Below, piece by piece: positions 48,657-57,227 of a stretch of DNA of 64,000 nucleotides (positions are counted from its first letter, which is position 1; every line of letters begins with the position of its first letter). This DNA comes from Albidovulum sp. Its GTDB lineage: Bacteria; Pseudomonadota; Alphaproteobacteria; Rhodobacterales; Rhodobacteraceae. The stretch lies in assembly GCA_028823855.1 (NCBI GenBank), contig JAPPFL010000062.1, positions 29,025 through 93,024 of the forward strand. The letters are read 5' to 3'. Position numbers and translations under genes: made by a program. Under the pieces are notes generated by a model. It had not been told where the DNA came from. It worked only from the letters and a program-made list of their open reading frames with translations, and searched no databases.

Positions 48657-50437
48657 GGGTTTCTCCTCTATGTTTCGGCGGATTCTCACATTACGGGCGC
48701 GGCTCAGCACCTGTATAGTAGACTCTGACCTCAATTTGCAGACTTCTTTATTATAAATTTAGGCAACTCGCAAGCGTATATAAATAAATAAAGGGAATAA
48801 TTTCTTTTTTCGCTACATTCGTTCGAATTCTCATCCTCACGCTTCTTAGCAACTGCTAAAGTTCTAGGTTTTTGATGAATGTCTCTTCGGTATCGTCCTA
48901 TTTTTGCCTCGTGCATATTCTATAAACGGTACGGCCAAGCCACCAGAACCAAACAACTCTTGATTTGCGCAGGGACAAAACACGCCACAATTTAATTTGT
49001 CAAAATTCCGGAGCAAGTTTTTTTCGCTCGGTTCCGAATTTCTATTTGTCGTTTGGCCTGCCAAATTCGCCGGCCGACTCACCCCTTTGCACTTTTCAAA
49101 TAGGAATGAAAAAATGACAAATTCAAATAAGTCCTACTTCCAAAAATTGCACCGAACCGAGCACCAAGATGTGCCTCCGGCTACCACGACAACGCTAAAA
49201 GTGAACTGCCAGTCGCGGCCATTCCTCGACGTTTCGAGCCTCAATTGATGAGAACAGTGGATTAGAACGCACTTTGGCACCCAAAGCTATCCGACAAATC
49301 GGCAAACACCTAGTGTAATTGCCTGACCGCTCGGTTCTTCGCGTTGCCAACAGAACTAAAGTCAGCCGGTATCAATAAGTAAATCCCTGTCAACCCGCTA
49401 TCGTACTAGTCGGTCCTGGCACTTGCGAATTGATTGGAGCGGGCAAAGGTAGTTGCAGTTTTCGAATGAATCCAATGAGTACAAGTCAAATTTTTTCGAT
49501 CATCCGAAACCGTCGTATTGACCAACATAACCGGAGCACGCGGGCACAATTTCAACGTACCTGCGAGCTAAACTCCGGTTTTAGCGCTCGGGCTTCTCCA
49601 CCGCAAGGTTCGACAACTCCAGCACTAAGCCATGTACTTCGACAACGGGGATAAGCGGAGTACGTCGGCTTTTCTACAGTTACGCCTTAAACGGAGACTA
49701 AGGCTCCTGATTTGGCAGTCGCCCCTCCTTTTCGGTAGCGGAACGGTCGCACACGACTGTTTTCGCGATCAAAAGCTTCGACTGTTTCACCGCCGAAGAA
49801 AGTAAACATGTATACGTTCGTCCCGGATCGCTTCAAATCAGCCGCGAGCGATAGCGAATCTGCGACTTTTTCGCAAAAATCGGTGCCGCTACCAAGCCCT
49901 CAATCAACATCCTGCGGGCCGAAACATTTTATTCCCGCTACATCATTGACGTTTACTCAATTTGGCATAAAGGTTAAAACCAGTTATGGTTATGCGGCTT
50001 AGACAGATTACCAACAACGCGCGGCTTTCTGCGTCGACTTCTGAACCCGCCACCTCATTCAAATCACTTTTGGTTATATCGTGCCGCCGCAATTTAGTGC
50101 ATCACTTAAATTGCGTAATGGTCGGACCTGATTTTAATGCAATCGCCCCTGAAATTGAACTTTTAGAACTGCTCGATCTACGGAGAGGCGCACAACTTTC
50201 ATTCAGCAAGTATTTGTGAGTGGCGAGAAAAAACTTTTCTCGCGACCAATTGCATTTCCGCTTAATCGTTCCGTCGCCTTAAGCGAGTAAAACCGGGCAT
50301 CCTACGTTTGCTAACGCTTCGTTCCTGTACCGGAGATTCCGTCGGCAAAAGCACATGCAGCCATTTGCCAAGGCAACCAGAAATGGGATACGGATTTCCC
50401 TCATCTCCTGGTTGGGACGCCAATGAAAGGTAGTTGC
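48657..50437. other. 1.8-kb AT-richer anonymous spacer
   Basis: Below-average GC compared with its neighbours. Several ORFs of 60-83 codons exist but none has a recognisable motif, consistent codon use or ribosome-binding site. The first 150 bases are strongly AT-rich and presumably hold the lipoprotein promoter. It is either worn-out horizontally acquired DNA or unknown non-coding DNA. Confidence 0.4.
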
Positions 50438-51202
50438 ATGGAAAGTAAACCGCTGGCCGGTCGCCATGCGCTCGTGACGGGCGGCGGCACAGGAATCGGA
50501 TTATCGATCGCAAAGGCTTTATCCTGTGCAAATGCATCGGTAACGATTGCCGGCCGCACCGGGGAAACGCTTTCTCGCGCGGCCGAGCAGTTCGGCTTCC
50601 ACGCCGAAACCATGGACGTTTCGGATCCCGAGAGCGTCAAGCGATCCACCGAATCCGCCGTCGCCGCGAACGGCCCGATTGACATTCACATCGCCAATGC
50701 GGGCATTGCCGAATCCATGCCGTTCGAAACCATGACTCTCGATTTCTGGAGGAAGACCATGGCGACCAATCTGGACGGCGCATTTTTGTCCACTCGTGAA
50801 TCGCTGAAATCCATGAAAGGGAGGGATTGGGGTCGCATAATCGTCGTCGCGTCGGTGGCAGGAATCCGCGGCCTGAAAGGAGCTTCCGCCTATACGGTTT
50901 CGAAGCACGGGCTGGTCGGCCTGGCGCGAGTACTCTCCGAGGAGCTCAGAGACACGAGAATTACGGTCAACGCGCTGTGCCCGGGGTACGTCGACACCGC
51001 GATCGTCAATCGTAGCGTCGAAGAAATTTCCCGGCGCAAGGGATGCACAAGGGAAGAAGCCGTTCAATCTCTCGTCAGGCTGAACCGGCACAAGCGGCTG
51101 ATCCGGCCAGAGGAGGTCGCGTCCGCGGCGCTGTGGCTCTGCCTTCCCGGTTCCGAAAGCGTCAACGGCCAGGCGATTTCCATCTCCGGAGGCCAGGTCT
51201 GA
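50438..51202 (+). CDS. SDR family NAD(P)-dependent oxidoreductase
   Basis: Short-chain dehydrogenase of 254 residues. I take the ATG at 50438 (MESKPLAGRHALVTGGGTGI); the one at 50423 is 5 codons earlier. Rossmann glycine motif TGGGTGIG (residues 14-21), NAG in IANAGI, Asn111 and the catalytic Ser139, Tyr152, Lys156 (VVASVAG, SAYTVSKHG). C-terminal LCPGYVDTAIVNRSVEEI and the final GQAISISGGQV are typical. The overall pattern is close to 3-hydroxybutyrate dehydrogenases and 3-oxoacyl reductases; the substrate is not decided by sequence. It stands alone between two empty spacers. Confidence 0.9.
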   Translation: MESKPLAGRHALVTGGGTGIGLSIAKALSCANASVTIAGRTGETLSRAAEQFGFHAETMDVSDPESVKRSTESAVAANGPIDIHIANAGIAESMPFETMTLDFWRKTMATNLDGAFLSTRESLKSMKGRDWGRIIVVASVAGIRGLKGASAYTVSKHGLVGLARVLSEELRDTRITVNALCPGYVDTAIVNRSVEEISRRKGCTREEAVQSLVRLNRHKRLIRPEEVASAALWLCLPGSESVNGQAISISGGQV

Positions 51203-52482
51203 ATTCAACACCTTCCTGACCCCGACGCGACGACTGCCAAATTTTCCGTCTTCGCCGATGAACCCGCGAAGCTTGCCATTTCAATTCGGGGGAAAGTCTT
51301 CGAGAATCCACCGACTGGATTTCCGTCTTGGCGAAATTATCGGCGCGAGGCGCAAAAATTGTCGCGATCGCCCGCCGCGCTACGCTTGAGACTCGATAGC
51401 TGGCCAATTTTTAACACAAATTTTTTTCTAGTCGGATAGCAACCTCAAGCTTCGAAAACGCAATTCGTGTTTGTAGTGTCAAAAATTTGATCAATGCCCA
51501 GAGTTCTATTTTGCGTTCGAGATATGGCATTTAATGGAAGCCTCTCCATTCTCCGAATACTCGCGGTCGGAGCCGTTCCGGGCTAGGTCGTTGGCGAGCG
51601 TTTTCCGGACGAGGTCGATACCGATCTCGGTCAGCAACAGGCCGCCGGTCGGGGATACGGGTTTGAAGTGAGTGTAAAGGCCGATCATTGGCGGCCCTCC
51701 CCGGTAGGAGCCGCGCCCAGCGCGAGACGGATCAACTCCTTCACGTCCGCCTAGCGCTTGCCCGGCGCTGGCTGTCCTCGAATTCATGAACGCCGCCCCA
51801 GATGGCAGGAGCCGCTCGGGTGCAGCCGCAGACTATTGCAATGATAGGCGCACGAACCGCACGGTTTCGACCCGATTTAACGGTAACTTCGCATAGACCA
51901 GGCTAGCTGCGGGCTCGGCCTCGGAATCGAACGGGCTGTGGGCAATCCCGGTGTCGCGCTTGGTCAACTTTTAACTGGGATCCCCCGCACCTGGATTCTG
52001 CGGAAGTGGTCGGACTTCTCATTGGCAAGCCTAGCGCACGCGTCGCAGCGGCAGACTTCGCGCGCCGGCTCGTACTTCTTGTTCTTTTCGCGCCGCTTGG
52101 CCTTGACGGCACAGACTTCGAGGCTCGATTCGCAGACAAACGCCGGCCGTGCGCTGAAGTGCTTAACCCTGCTATTCCTGCCCGCGTAGAGGTCTCCTCG
52201 GGCACGGCGGGCACGGATCCCCCGTTCATGATATTAAAGAAGCCTCGAGCCGAGTCGGTCGCCGCCGCCTTCAACGCGCTCATCGATTCGAGCGACACCG
52301 ACGCGACTATCGAGTTTAACTCTCCCCGGGGCGCATCGTTCTAATGGCGCGGGCGAAGCTCGCGCTCCGCCTCGTCAAACACTTCGCCGCCGACACCGAG
52401 TTCCGTTGTGCGACGATGCTGCTCGACGAGCGGAAAACCCGGTCCCGACCCTGGCCGCTCTTATAGACGTGGAATCTCGTCA
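51203..52482. other. Spacer with foreign-looking gene fragments
   Basis: No intact gene. On the minus strand around 52176-51969 an open stretch with strong G/C third-position bias reads RGDLYAGRNSRVKHFSARP, then FVCESSLEVCAVKAKRREK, NKKYEPAREVC and RCDAC, a Cys-rich, possibly zinc-binding piece without a start. On the plus strand 52342-52467 reads LMARAKLALRLVKHFAADTE with similar bias. Both differ from the surrounding codon use and look like remnants of an imported segment. Confidence 0.4.
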
Positions 52483-53043
52483 TCACGCCGCCCTGCGCCG
52501 ATAGAATGAATAGGAGGTCGCCGGCGGCACGTTCCCCCAGATCGTCTCCGAGCGCGTCCAACCCAATGACAGCTCTTCGCGAACGATCTTTTTGACGGGC
52601 GGAACCGGGCCATAGGTGAACTGGATGAATGCCCCGCCGGGTCGAAGATGCTCGAAGGCGTCGCCCACGATCCGACGCTGTATTCCTTTATCCATCGAAA
52701 GCAGCGGCAAGCCGCTCACGACGGCTTTGATGTCCTCGATCCCGTGCCGGCCGAAGTTCTCCGCTCGATCCCGGTAAACGCGCAGCCTCGGATGCTGCCG
52801 TTTCAAGTGATCGCAGAAAACGGAATTTATCTCAAAGCTGTGAATGGCTTCGACGGGAACACCCGCGTCAAGCAGCGCCGCCGTAATTTTCCCGGTGCCT
52901 GCACCGAGTTCGACGATGCTGCCCGGGCCTTCGGGGACGGCTTCGGCCATGCGCCGGGCGAGCGCTCTTGAGGAAGGCGCAAGCGCCACCACCTCTTGGG
53001 GTCTGCTTGCAACCTGTTTCAGGAAGAGTGATAGTTCAGTCAT
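52483..53043 (-). CDS. Phospholipid N-methyltransferase-like protein (PmtA/KsgA fold)
   Basis: A 186-residue class I methyltransferase. The SAM-binding loop is VELGAGTGKITAALL (Glu45, Gly47, Gly49, Gly51), the acidic ribose-binding end is HSFEIN, and the motif IV region reads AVVSGLPLLSMDKGIQRRIV. The C-terminal GGAFIQFTYGPVPPVKKIV and WGNVPPATSYSFYRR are typical of phosphatidylethanolamine N-methyltransferases of the Rhodobacter/Sinorhizobium type, which make phosphatidylcholine. It is the third gene of the operon behind operator copy 1, 34 bases after the His-rich protein. A role in remodelling membrane lipids under control of the nearby two-component system is inferred. Confidence 0.85.
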   Translation of the reverse strand: MTELSLFLKQVASRPQEVVALAPSSRALARRMAEAVPEGPGSIVELGAGTGKITAALLDAGVPVEAIHSFEINSVFCDHLKRQHPRLRVYRDRAENFGRHGIEDIKAVVSGLPLLSMDKGIQRRIVGDAFEHLRPGGAFIQFTYGPVPPVKKIVREELSLGWTRSETIWGNVPPATSYSFYRRRAA

Positions 53044-53077
53044 TCTTTAATCCATTTCAATTGCGCAGGCGATGGCC

Positions 53078-53239
53078 CTAGTGTCCATCTCCGCGGCTGC
53101 CCCAAGCATGGTGGCCGAGCTCATGAAACCAGCCATGGCCTTCCCATGCAGTGCCCCAGTGACCCCATCCTCCGATTGCAAGTTGTGCTCCGCCGGCGAA
53201 CAGGAGAGCCACCAAGGCGCCGATCAAATAGACCCTCAT
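53078..53239 (-). CDS. 53-residue His/Trp/Gly-rich exported protein
   Basis: A short gene whose ATG overlaps the stop of the upstream membrane-protein gene as ATGA. The product MRVYLIGALVALLFAGGAQL has a hydrophobic signal or anchor (residues 4-21) followed by a tail with seven His, five Trp and nine Gly: WGHWGTAWEGHGWFHELGHH. Such a tail could bind transition metals. No homologue is known to me. It is followed by the methyltransferase gene with a 34-base gap. Support comes from the ATGA overlap and the ordered signal; function unknown. Confidence 0.62.
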   Translation of the reverse strand: MRVYLIGALVALLFAGGAQLAIGGWGHWGTAWEGHGWFHELGHHAWGSRGDGH

Positions 53240-53490
53240 GCCCCGCCTCCGATGCCGTCACGCTTCCAGCTGCTCTCCTCAGACGATTCGTTCACCGTTT
53301 CAGCCGCGCCGTCGATGGTTTCGCCCTCTTGATTGGTCCTGAACCATGTCGTTACGGCTCCGGCCGCGATCAGCGACAGTCCGAAGGCCAGACCGAGCAT
53401 CATCAGCCCGAACAGGGTGATGAAGGGAGCCAGCAGAAGCGCTCCTATGATTCCGAAGGCGATGGCGAAGAAGTTCCTGACCGATTTCAT
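53236..53490 (-). CDS. Small membrane protein, 84 residues, function unknown
   Basis: First gene of the operon behind operator copy 1. Start at the ATG at 53490 (MKSVRNFFAIAFGIIGALLL) with an AAGGA at good spacing; the longer frame from 53547 runs into the promoter. Two closely spaced hydrophobic segments (about 7-26 and 27-47) form a hairpin, followed by a polar tail rich in Glu and Ser (TNQEGETIDGAAETVNESSE). No family recognised. The coupling to the His-rich gene and the lipid methyltransferase suggests an envelope role. Confidence 0.72.
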   Translation of the reverse strand: MKSVRNFFAIAFGIIGALLLAPFITLFGLMMLGLAFGLSLIAAGAVTTWFRTNQEGETIDGAAETVNESSEESSWKRDGIGGGA

Positions 53491-53563
53491 AACGTTTCCT
53501 TTCCAGAGTTCATTGTCTGGAAAGGATATGGGCTGCGGGCCTTTCACGGGCCTGGCGCCGGAT

Positions 53564-53577
53564 TTACAAGTTTGTAA
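53564..53577. promoter_or_regulatory. Inverted repeat TTACAA-GT-TTGTAA, copy 1
   Basis: Perfect 6+6 inverted repeat 74 bases upstream of the 84-residue membrane protein start. It lies in a block of about 65 bases (53518-53582) that matches 55134-55198 with about eight differences and no gaps. Likely binding site of the OmpR-type regulator encoded at 56538-57227; no footprint exists, so this is inference. Confidence 0.6.
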
Positions 53578-53579
53578 GC

Positions 53580-53985
53580 TTAGTAATAATTTCCGGGAAC
53601 ATCCGCGCGCGCCGCTGTGAGACTTGGCGCATCCGAACGTTTGTTTTTCGGCAGGACCTCTTTGGCACCGTGAAGCTTGGCGACGGTTTTTAGGAGTGAC
53701 AGGCTCGAGCCCGTGCTATCCAAGTCGCGGATCTTGTCCCGACGATGCATCGAACAGTTCGATTGGTCGTATTCTTCGGGCTGAATCCCCGGGCCCGTAT
53801 CCGCAGGGCCAAGATCGAGAGCACCGGCAACCAGCGCGAACGCCGTTCCTGCGGGCATGCGCAGTATGCCATTCTCGATCAGAACGGCAAGCGCCAGATC
53901 AGCGGCAGCAGGTCCGCCTTAGCGGCCGGCGGACCATGCGCATCGATGCCCAGGCATCGTCCGCCCAACGGAATTCCGCTAACTT
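53580..53985 (-). pseudogene. Decayed 3' copy of the neighbouring sensor kinase gene
   Basis: The minus strand reads MPAGTAFALVAGALDLGPAD, TGPGIQPEEYDQSN and SLSLLKTVAKLHGAKEVL. The intact kinase at 55196-56560 reads TPEGTALTLIAGERELGLAD, TGPGIPPEEFGN and LGLSLVKNIAELHGAELVL. DNA similarity extends to about 53985, equivalent to kinase residues from about 327. The G2 glycines (GLGL) have become SSLSL, frames break upstream, and no start or H-box remains. The copy ends right at operator copy 1, just as the intact kinase ends at operator copy 2, so a block of kinase 3' end plus downstream promoter was duplicated. Confidence 0.85.
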
Positions 53986-54586
53986 TGGTGCTCCGCCCGA
54001 AAACATTTGTCTTTGGGCAATGCGTTGATTTTCAATGGGAAAGAGGTGACCGAATTTTTTCAATAAACGGCTTCGTCAGTTCGCAACTATACGGACAAAT
54101 TGCAACGCGGATTGAACGACAAAAGCGCGCTTGTTGGTCGACTTATCCTAATCGACATCGCTCATATTCACAAAACCGCCTAACGCAACCGATGAGGCGC
54201 CGTGCAGATCACTGGCAATCGAGAACGGAACAACGACAAATGACGAATGCGGCTCGGTAGCCGCATCGCTTAGTACAGCTCGTGCACCAGTCGCAAAGCC
54301 ACTCGGACTACGGGCGCGGCGCATTTCAGGTCTGAACAAGCCACCACCTTTCGGCTATCTCTTTCGATGCCGCAAGGCGTTTGTGCGCTCCTTAAACACG
54401 CCGCCGCCGATGCGCGTTCCGGCGGCGGCGCAGGCGCGATTCCAAAAGTAATTGGCTAATTTCCTTAAGCTAGTGCAATCGTGTTTGGACCACGCGGACA
54501 GCCAGGTAGTGCGCGACCGGGGCGAACAGCGTCGCCCCGATCGAAATGCACCCGTCAAATGGCAGTTCGCCATCCGCGAAACGTGT
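53986..54586. other. Spacer between kinase remnant and EF-hand gene
   Basis: No gene recognised. A minus-strand frame ending near 54476 reads ADGELPFDGCISIGATLFAP then VAHYLAVRVVQT and a stop, which is protein-like but unidentified. No terminator with a T-run is seen after the EF-hand gene. Confidence 0.38.
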
Positions 54587-55081
54587 CTAGTCGTCGTCCC
54601 ACCAGCGGCCGCGGCTATCGTCGTCGTCGTCGTCCCAGCCTTCCCTGATCGAGAGCCTTCCGTCGCCGTTGCGGTCAAGACGCTCGACGATTCCCGCGAG
54701 CGGGCGGTCGTATTCCGCGCGGGTGACGGTTCCATCACCGTCGGTATCGAGCATCTGGAAGGCGCGCACGGTCAGCGGGCGCGTGGTCTCCTGCCAAAGC
54801 CCGGAGAACTCGTCGAGGTTCAGGCTGCCGTCGGAGTTTGCATCGTGCGCGGCGAGGCGGTCGTTGCGCAGCTTGTCGATCTCGGCCTGCGTAAGCTCGC
54901 CGTCTCCGTCCGCGTCGACGGCAGCGAAAATCTCCGTGGCGGTCATCGCGAACCGCCCCCCGTCAAGGAAGTCCAGGCCGCCTCCGCCACGGTGGCCCGC
55001 GTAGCTCGCTCCTGCCAGAGCAGTCACGCCAAGGGCGGCGGCGACTGAAATGGCGGTCAGTATTTTTGTTTCCGTTCTCAT
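54587..55081 (-). CDS. Secreted EF-hand calcium-binding protein with four EF loops
   Basis: A 164-residue protein with a signal peptide (1-28, ending SYA) and four canonical EF-hand loops: Asp56-Glu67 (DADGDGELTQAE), Asp80-Glu91 (DANSDGSLNLDE), Asp112-Glu123 (DTDGDGTVTRAE) and Asp136-Glu147 (DRNGDGRLSIRE). All have acidic residues at positions 1, 5 and 12, with Asp or Asn at 3 and Gly at 6, so all should bind calcium. The tail is extremely acidic (WDDDDDDSRGRWWDDD). It lies downstream of the kinase gene, behind operator copy 2 at 99 bases. The likely role is binding or buffering of Ca2+ in the periplasm or outside; the target is unknown. Confidence 0.9.
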   Translation of the reverse strand: MRTETKILTAISVAAALGVTALAGASYAGHRGGGGLDFLDGGRFAMTATEIFAAVDADGDGELTQAEIDKLRNDRLAAHDANSDGSLNLDEFSGLWQETTRPLTVRAFQMLDTDGDGTVTRAEYDRPLAGIVERLDRNGDGRLSIREGWDDDDDDSRGRWWDDD

Positions 55082-55179
55082 AGGTAGTCTCCTGCGTTTG
55101 TCGATCCATCGGTTGTCGAAGGAAAGGGATTATGGGAAAGGATATGGAAATCGGGCCTGTCACGCGCCTAGCGCCGGAT

Positions 55180-55193
55180 ATACAAGTTTGTAA
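55180..55193. promoter_or_regulatory. Inverted repeat ATACAA-GT-TTGTAA, copy 2
   Basis: Same element as at 53564, with one outer base changed (5+5 perfect pairs). It lies 99 bases upstream of the EF-hand gene start and three bases past the kinase stop, so the EF-hand gene probably has its own regulated promoter rather than depending on readthrough. Confidence 0.6.
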
Positions 55194-55195
55194 GC

Positions 55196-56560
55196 TTAGA
55201 AATTTTTCTCGGGAAAAACCGCGCGCACGAAGAGGCCCGGCGCGCCCGAACGGCCGTTATTCGACAGAACCAGTTCGGCGCCGTGAAGCTCGGCGATATT
55301 CTTAACGAGCGACAGGCCCAGACCCGCGCTTTCCGAGCCGCGGCTCTTGTCCAGGCGATACATCGGCCGCGTCACGTTGCCGAATTCTTCGGGCGGAATC
55401 CCCGGACCCGTATCGGCAAGGCCCAGCTCGCGCTCGCCGGCGATCAGCGTGAGAGCCGTGCCCTCGGGCGTGTGCCGTATGCCGTTCTCGATCAGATTGG
55501 CAAGCATCTGAATCAGCAGCACCCTGTCCCCCCTTATAGTGGCCGGACCATGCGCGTCGACATCCAAGCTTCGCCCGCCGTCCTCCACCACCGCCGCGTA
55601 GATCTCGGCCGCCTCATCGGCCAGCGCCGCCAGATCGACGGGTTCGAAGCCTGCCCGGGAGGCTCCCGATTCCAACCTCGCTATTCGGAGAAAGGCATCG
55701 AAGATGGCAATGATTTCGTCAGCCTGCTCCAGCGCCGCGCGAATCTCCTCGGAGCAGTCGCCGTCGCGCTCGTTCGCCGCCAAGGCGCTCTCCAGCCGCA
55801 GCCGCAGCCGCGCCAGCGGCGTCTTCAGGTCATGCGCGATATTGGTGGAAAACTCCCGCGTCTGGTGCATGAGGATCTCCAGCTGCGCGGCGGTGTCGTC
55901 CACCCTGCGGGCGAGCTGGTCCAGATCGTCGCGATCGCGTTTCGGATGAATGCGGGCCGCCAAGTCTCCGCCGGCGACTCTGGAGAGCGCGTCAAGCACC
56001 GCGCTCATGCGACGCTGGTTGCTCAGGCCCAGGATGCCGCCCACGAAAGTAGCGGCCAGAATCGAGACGATGCCGATGACCAGCAAAGTCTGGAACATCG
56101 TGTCGTAAATCAGGTCCCGGCGTCCAAGGCTGGTTGAAACGACAAGCCTGCCCCCTTCGATCGGGCCGCCGAGATAGAGCCGGTCCTCGCCTTTAGGTCC
56201 ATCGTCGGGGTCGTCCCGGCGATCGTCATCGTCATCGCCGTATTTGTCTTCATCGAAAAAGCCCGTGCGCCGGAACAAGCGGATCGAGGACGCCTGCCCG
56301 TCCGGTAGGAAGAATACCTGTTCCATGCCGAAATTCGGATGGTCCGCGGAATTGAATCCGCCGGCCGCGATCTCTTCGGCAAGCGTGTCGAACCGATTCT
56401 GAAGTTCCAGCCTGGTGCGCCGGTCGAACTCGTCCTGGAACTCTGACACGACGAAAAAGCCCGCCGACACCAGAATCAAGACGAAGATTGCGGTCAGCAG
56501 CAGGGCCTGCCGCAAAGCCGACATGCGCAACAGCGGGCTATGCAGGGGATTTCGGCTCAA
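55196..56560 (-). CDS. Sensor histidine kinase with acidic periplasmic loop
   Basis: 454-residue membrane kinase: TM1 about 17-38, periplasmic domain 39-156, TM2 about 157-179, HAMP linker about 180-232, the phosphoacceptor His243 in NIAHDLKTPLARLRLRLE, N-box NLIENGIRHTPEG, G1 LADTGPGIPPEE and G2 SAGLGLSLVKNIAELHG. All kinase motifs are intact. The periplasmic domain contains a dense acidic run at residues 103-126 (DEDKYGDDDDDRRDDPDD), a candidate divalent-cation sensor in the manner of the PhoQ acidic patch. The 3' end abuts operator copy 2. The 5' end overlaps the regulator gene by 23 bases. Ligand identity is inference from the acidic run and the EF-hand neighbour. Confidence 0.94.
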   Translation of the reverse strand: MSRNPLHSPLLRMSALRQALLLTAIFVLILVSAGFFVVSEFQDEFDRRTRLELQNRFDTLAEEIAAGGFNSADHPNFGMEQVFFLPDGQASSIRLFRRTGFFDEDKYGDDDDDRRDDPDDGPKGEDRLYLGGPIEGGRLVVSTSLGRRDLIYDTMFQTLLVIGIVSILAATFVGGILGLSNQRRMSAVLDALSRVAGGDLAARIHPKRDRDDLDQLARRVDDTAAQLEILMHQTREFSTNIAHDLKTPLARLRLRLESALAANERDGDCSEEIRAALEQADEIIAIFDAFLRIARLESGASRAGFEPVDLAALADEAAEIYAAVVEDGGRSLDVDAHGPATIRGDRVLLIQMLANLIENGIRHTPEGTALTLIAGERELGLADTGPGIPPEEFGNVTRPMYRLDKSRGSESAGLGLSLVKNIAELHGAELVLSNNGRSGAPGLFVRAVFPEKNF

Positions 56561-57227
56561 ACACGTACCCCGCGCCGCGGATGGTCCGGATCACCGTGTC
56601 GCCAAACGGCTTCTCGATCTTGCCGCGCAGGCGGCTAACATGGGTTTCCACAACGCTGGTGGTCGGATCGAAGTTCAGATCCCAGACCTTTTCCAGCAGC
56701 ATGTTGCGGGTCAGAACCCTGCCCCTGGAGCGCATGAATGTCTCGAGAAGGCGAAACTCCTTGGCGTTCAGGTCAATGTTCCGATTCTGCCGCCTGCATT
56801 TGTGCCCGTAGAGATCTAGCCGGATATCCCCGGCCTGAAGAACTGAGCTATCGGCTGCAGCCGAGGCCGGGACCCGGCGGCCGAGCGCGCCGATGCGAGC
56901 CTCCAGTTCGGAAAAGGCAAAGGGCTTGGGCAAGTAGTCGTCTGCGCCCGACCGCAGACCCTCGACGCGATCGTCCACATCGCCCATCGCAGTAAGGATC
57001 AGGGCGGGGGCGGCAATCTTCGCCGCCCGCAGCGCCTTTAGCAGCGAAAGCCCGTCGAGTTCGGGAACCATGCGATCCAGAACCAGCACGTCGTACTCGC
57101 GCGTAGTGGCGGCAACTAGCGCATCCTTGCCATTCTTCAGCCAATCCACCGTATGCCCGGAACGGACAAGACCGTCGGTCACCCAGCCTCCGATTTCCCC
57201 GTCATCTTCCAGAAGCAGGATTTTCAT
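56538..57227 (-). CDS. OmpR-family response regulator
   Basis: 229 residues. Receiver domain with the acidic pocket LLLEDDGE, phosphoacceptor Asp51 (LVLDRMVPELDG), Thr79 and Lys101 (YLPKPF). The C-terminal winged helix has LDLYGHKCRRQNRNIDLNAKEFRLLE, LLEKVWDLNFDPTTSVVETHVSRLRGKIEKPF and IRTIRGAGYVF. RBS AGAGGG precedes the ATG. It is co-transcribed with the kinase (23-base overlap), regulator first. The likely target sites are the three inverted repeats in this window. Confidence 0.96.
   Translation of the reverse strand: MKILLLEDDGEIGGWVTDGLVRSGHTVDWLKNGKDALVAATTREYDVLVLDRMVPELDGLSLLKALRAAKIAAPALILTAMGDVDDRVEGLRSGADDYLPKPFAFSELEARIGALGRRVPASAAADSSVLQAGDIRLDLYGHKCRRQNRNIDLNAKEFRLLETFMRSRGRVLTRNMLLEKVWDLNFDPTTSVVETHVSRLRGKIEKPFGDTVIRTIRGAGYVFEPKSPA

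Noticed and set aside
51506..51787. 93-codon minus-strand ORF (MNSRTASAGQALGGREGVDP...)
   Set aside because: No motif and no ribosome-binding site; lies in the fragment-filled spacer.
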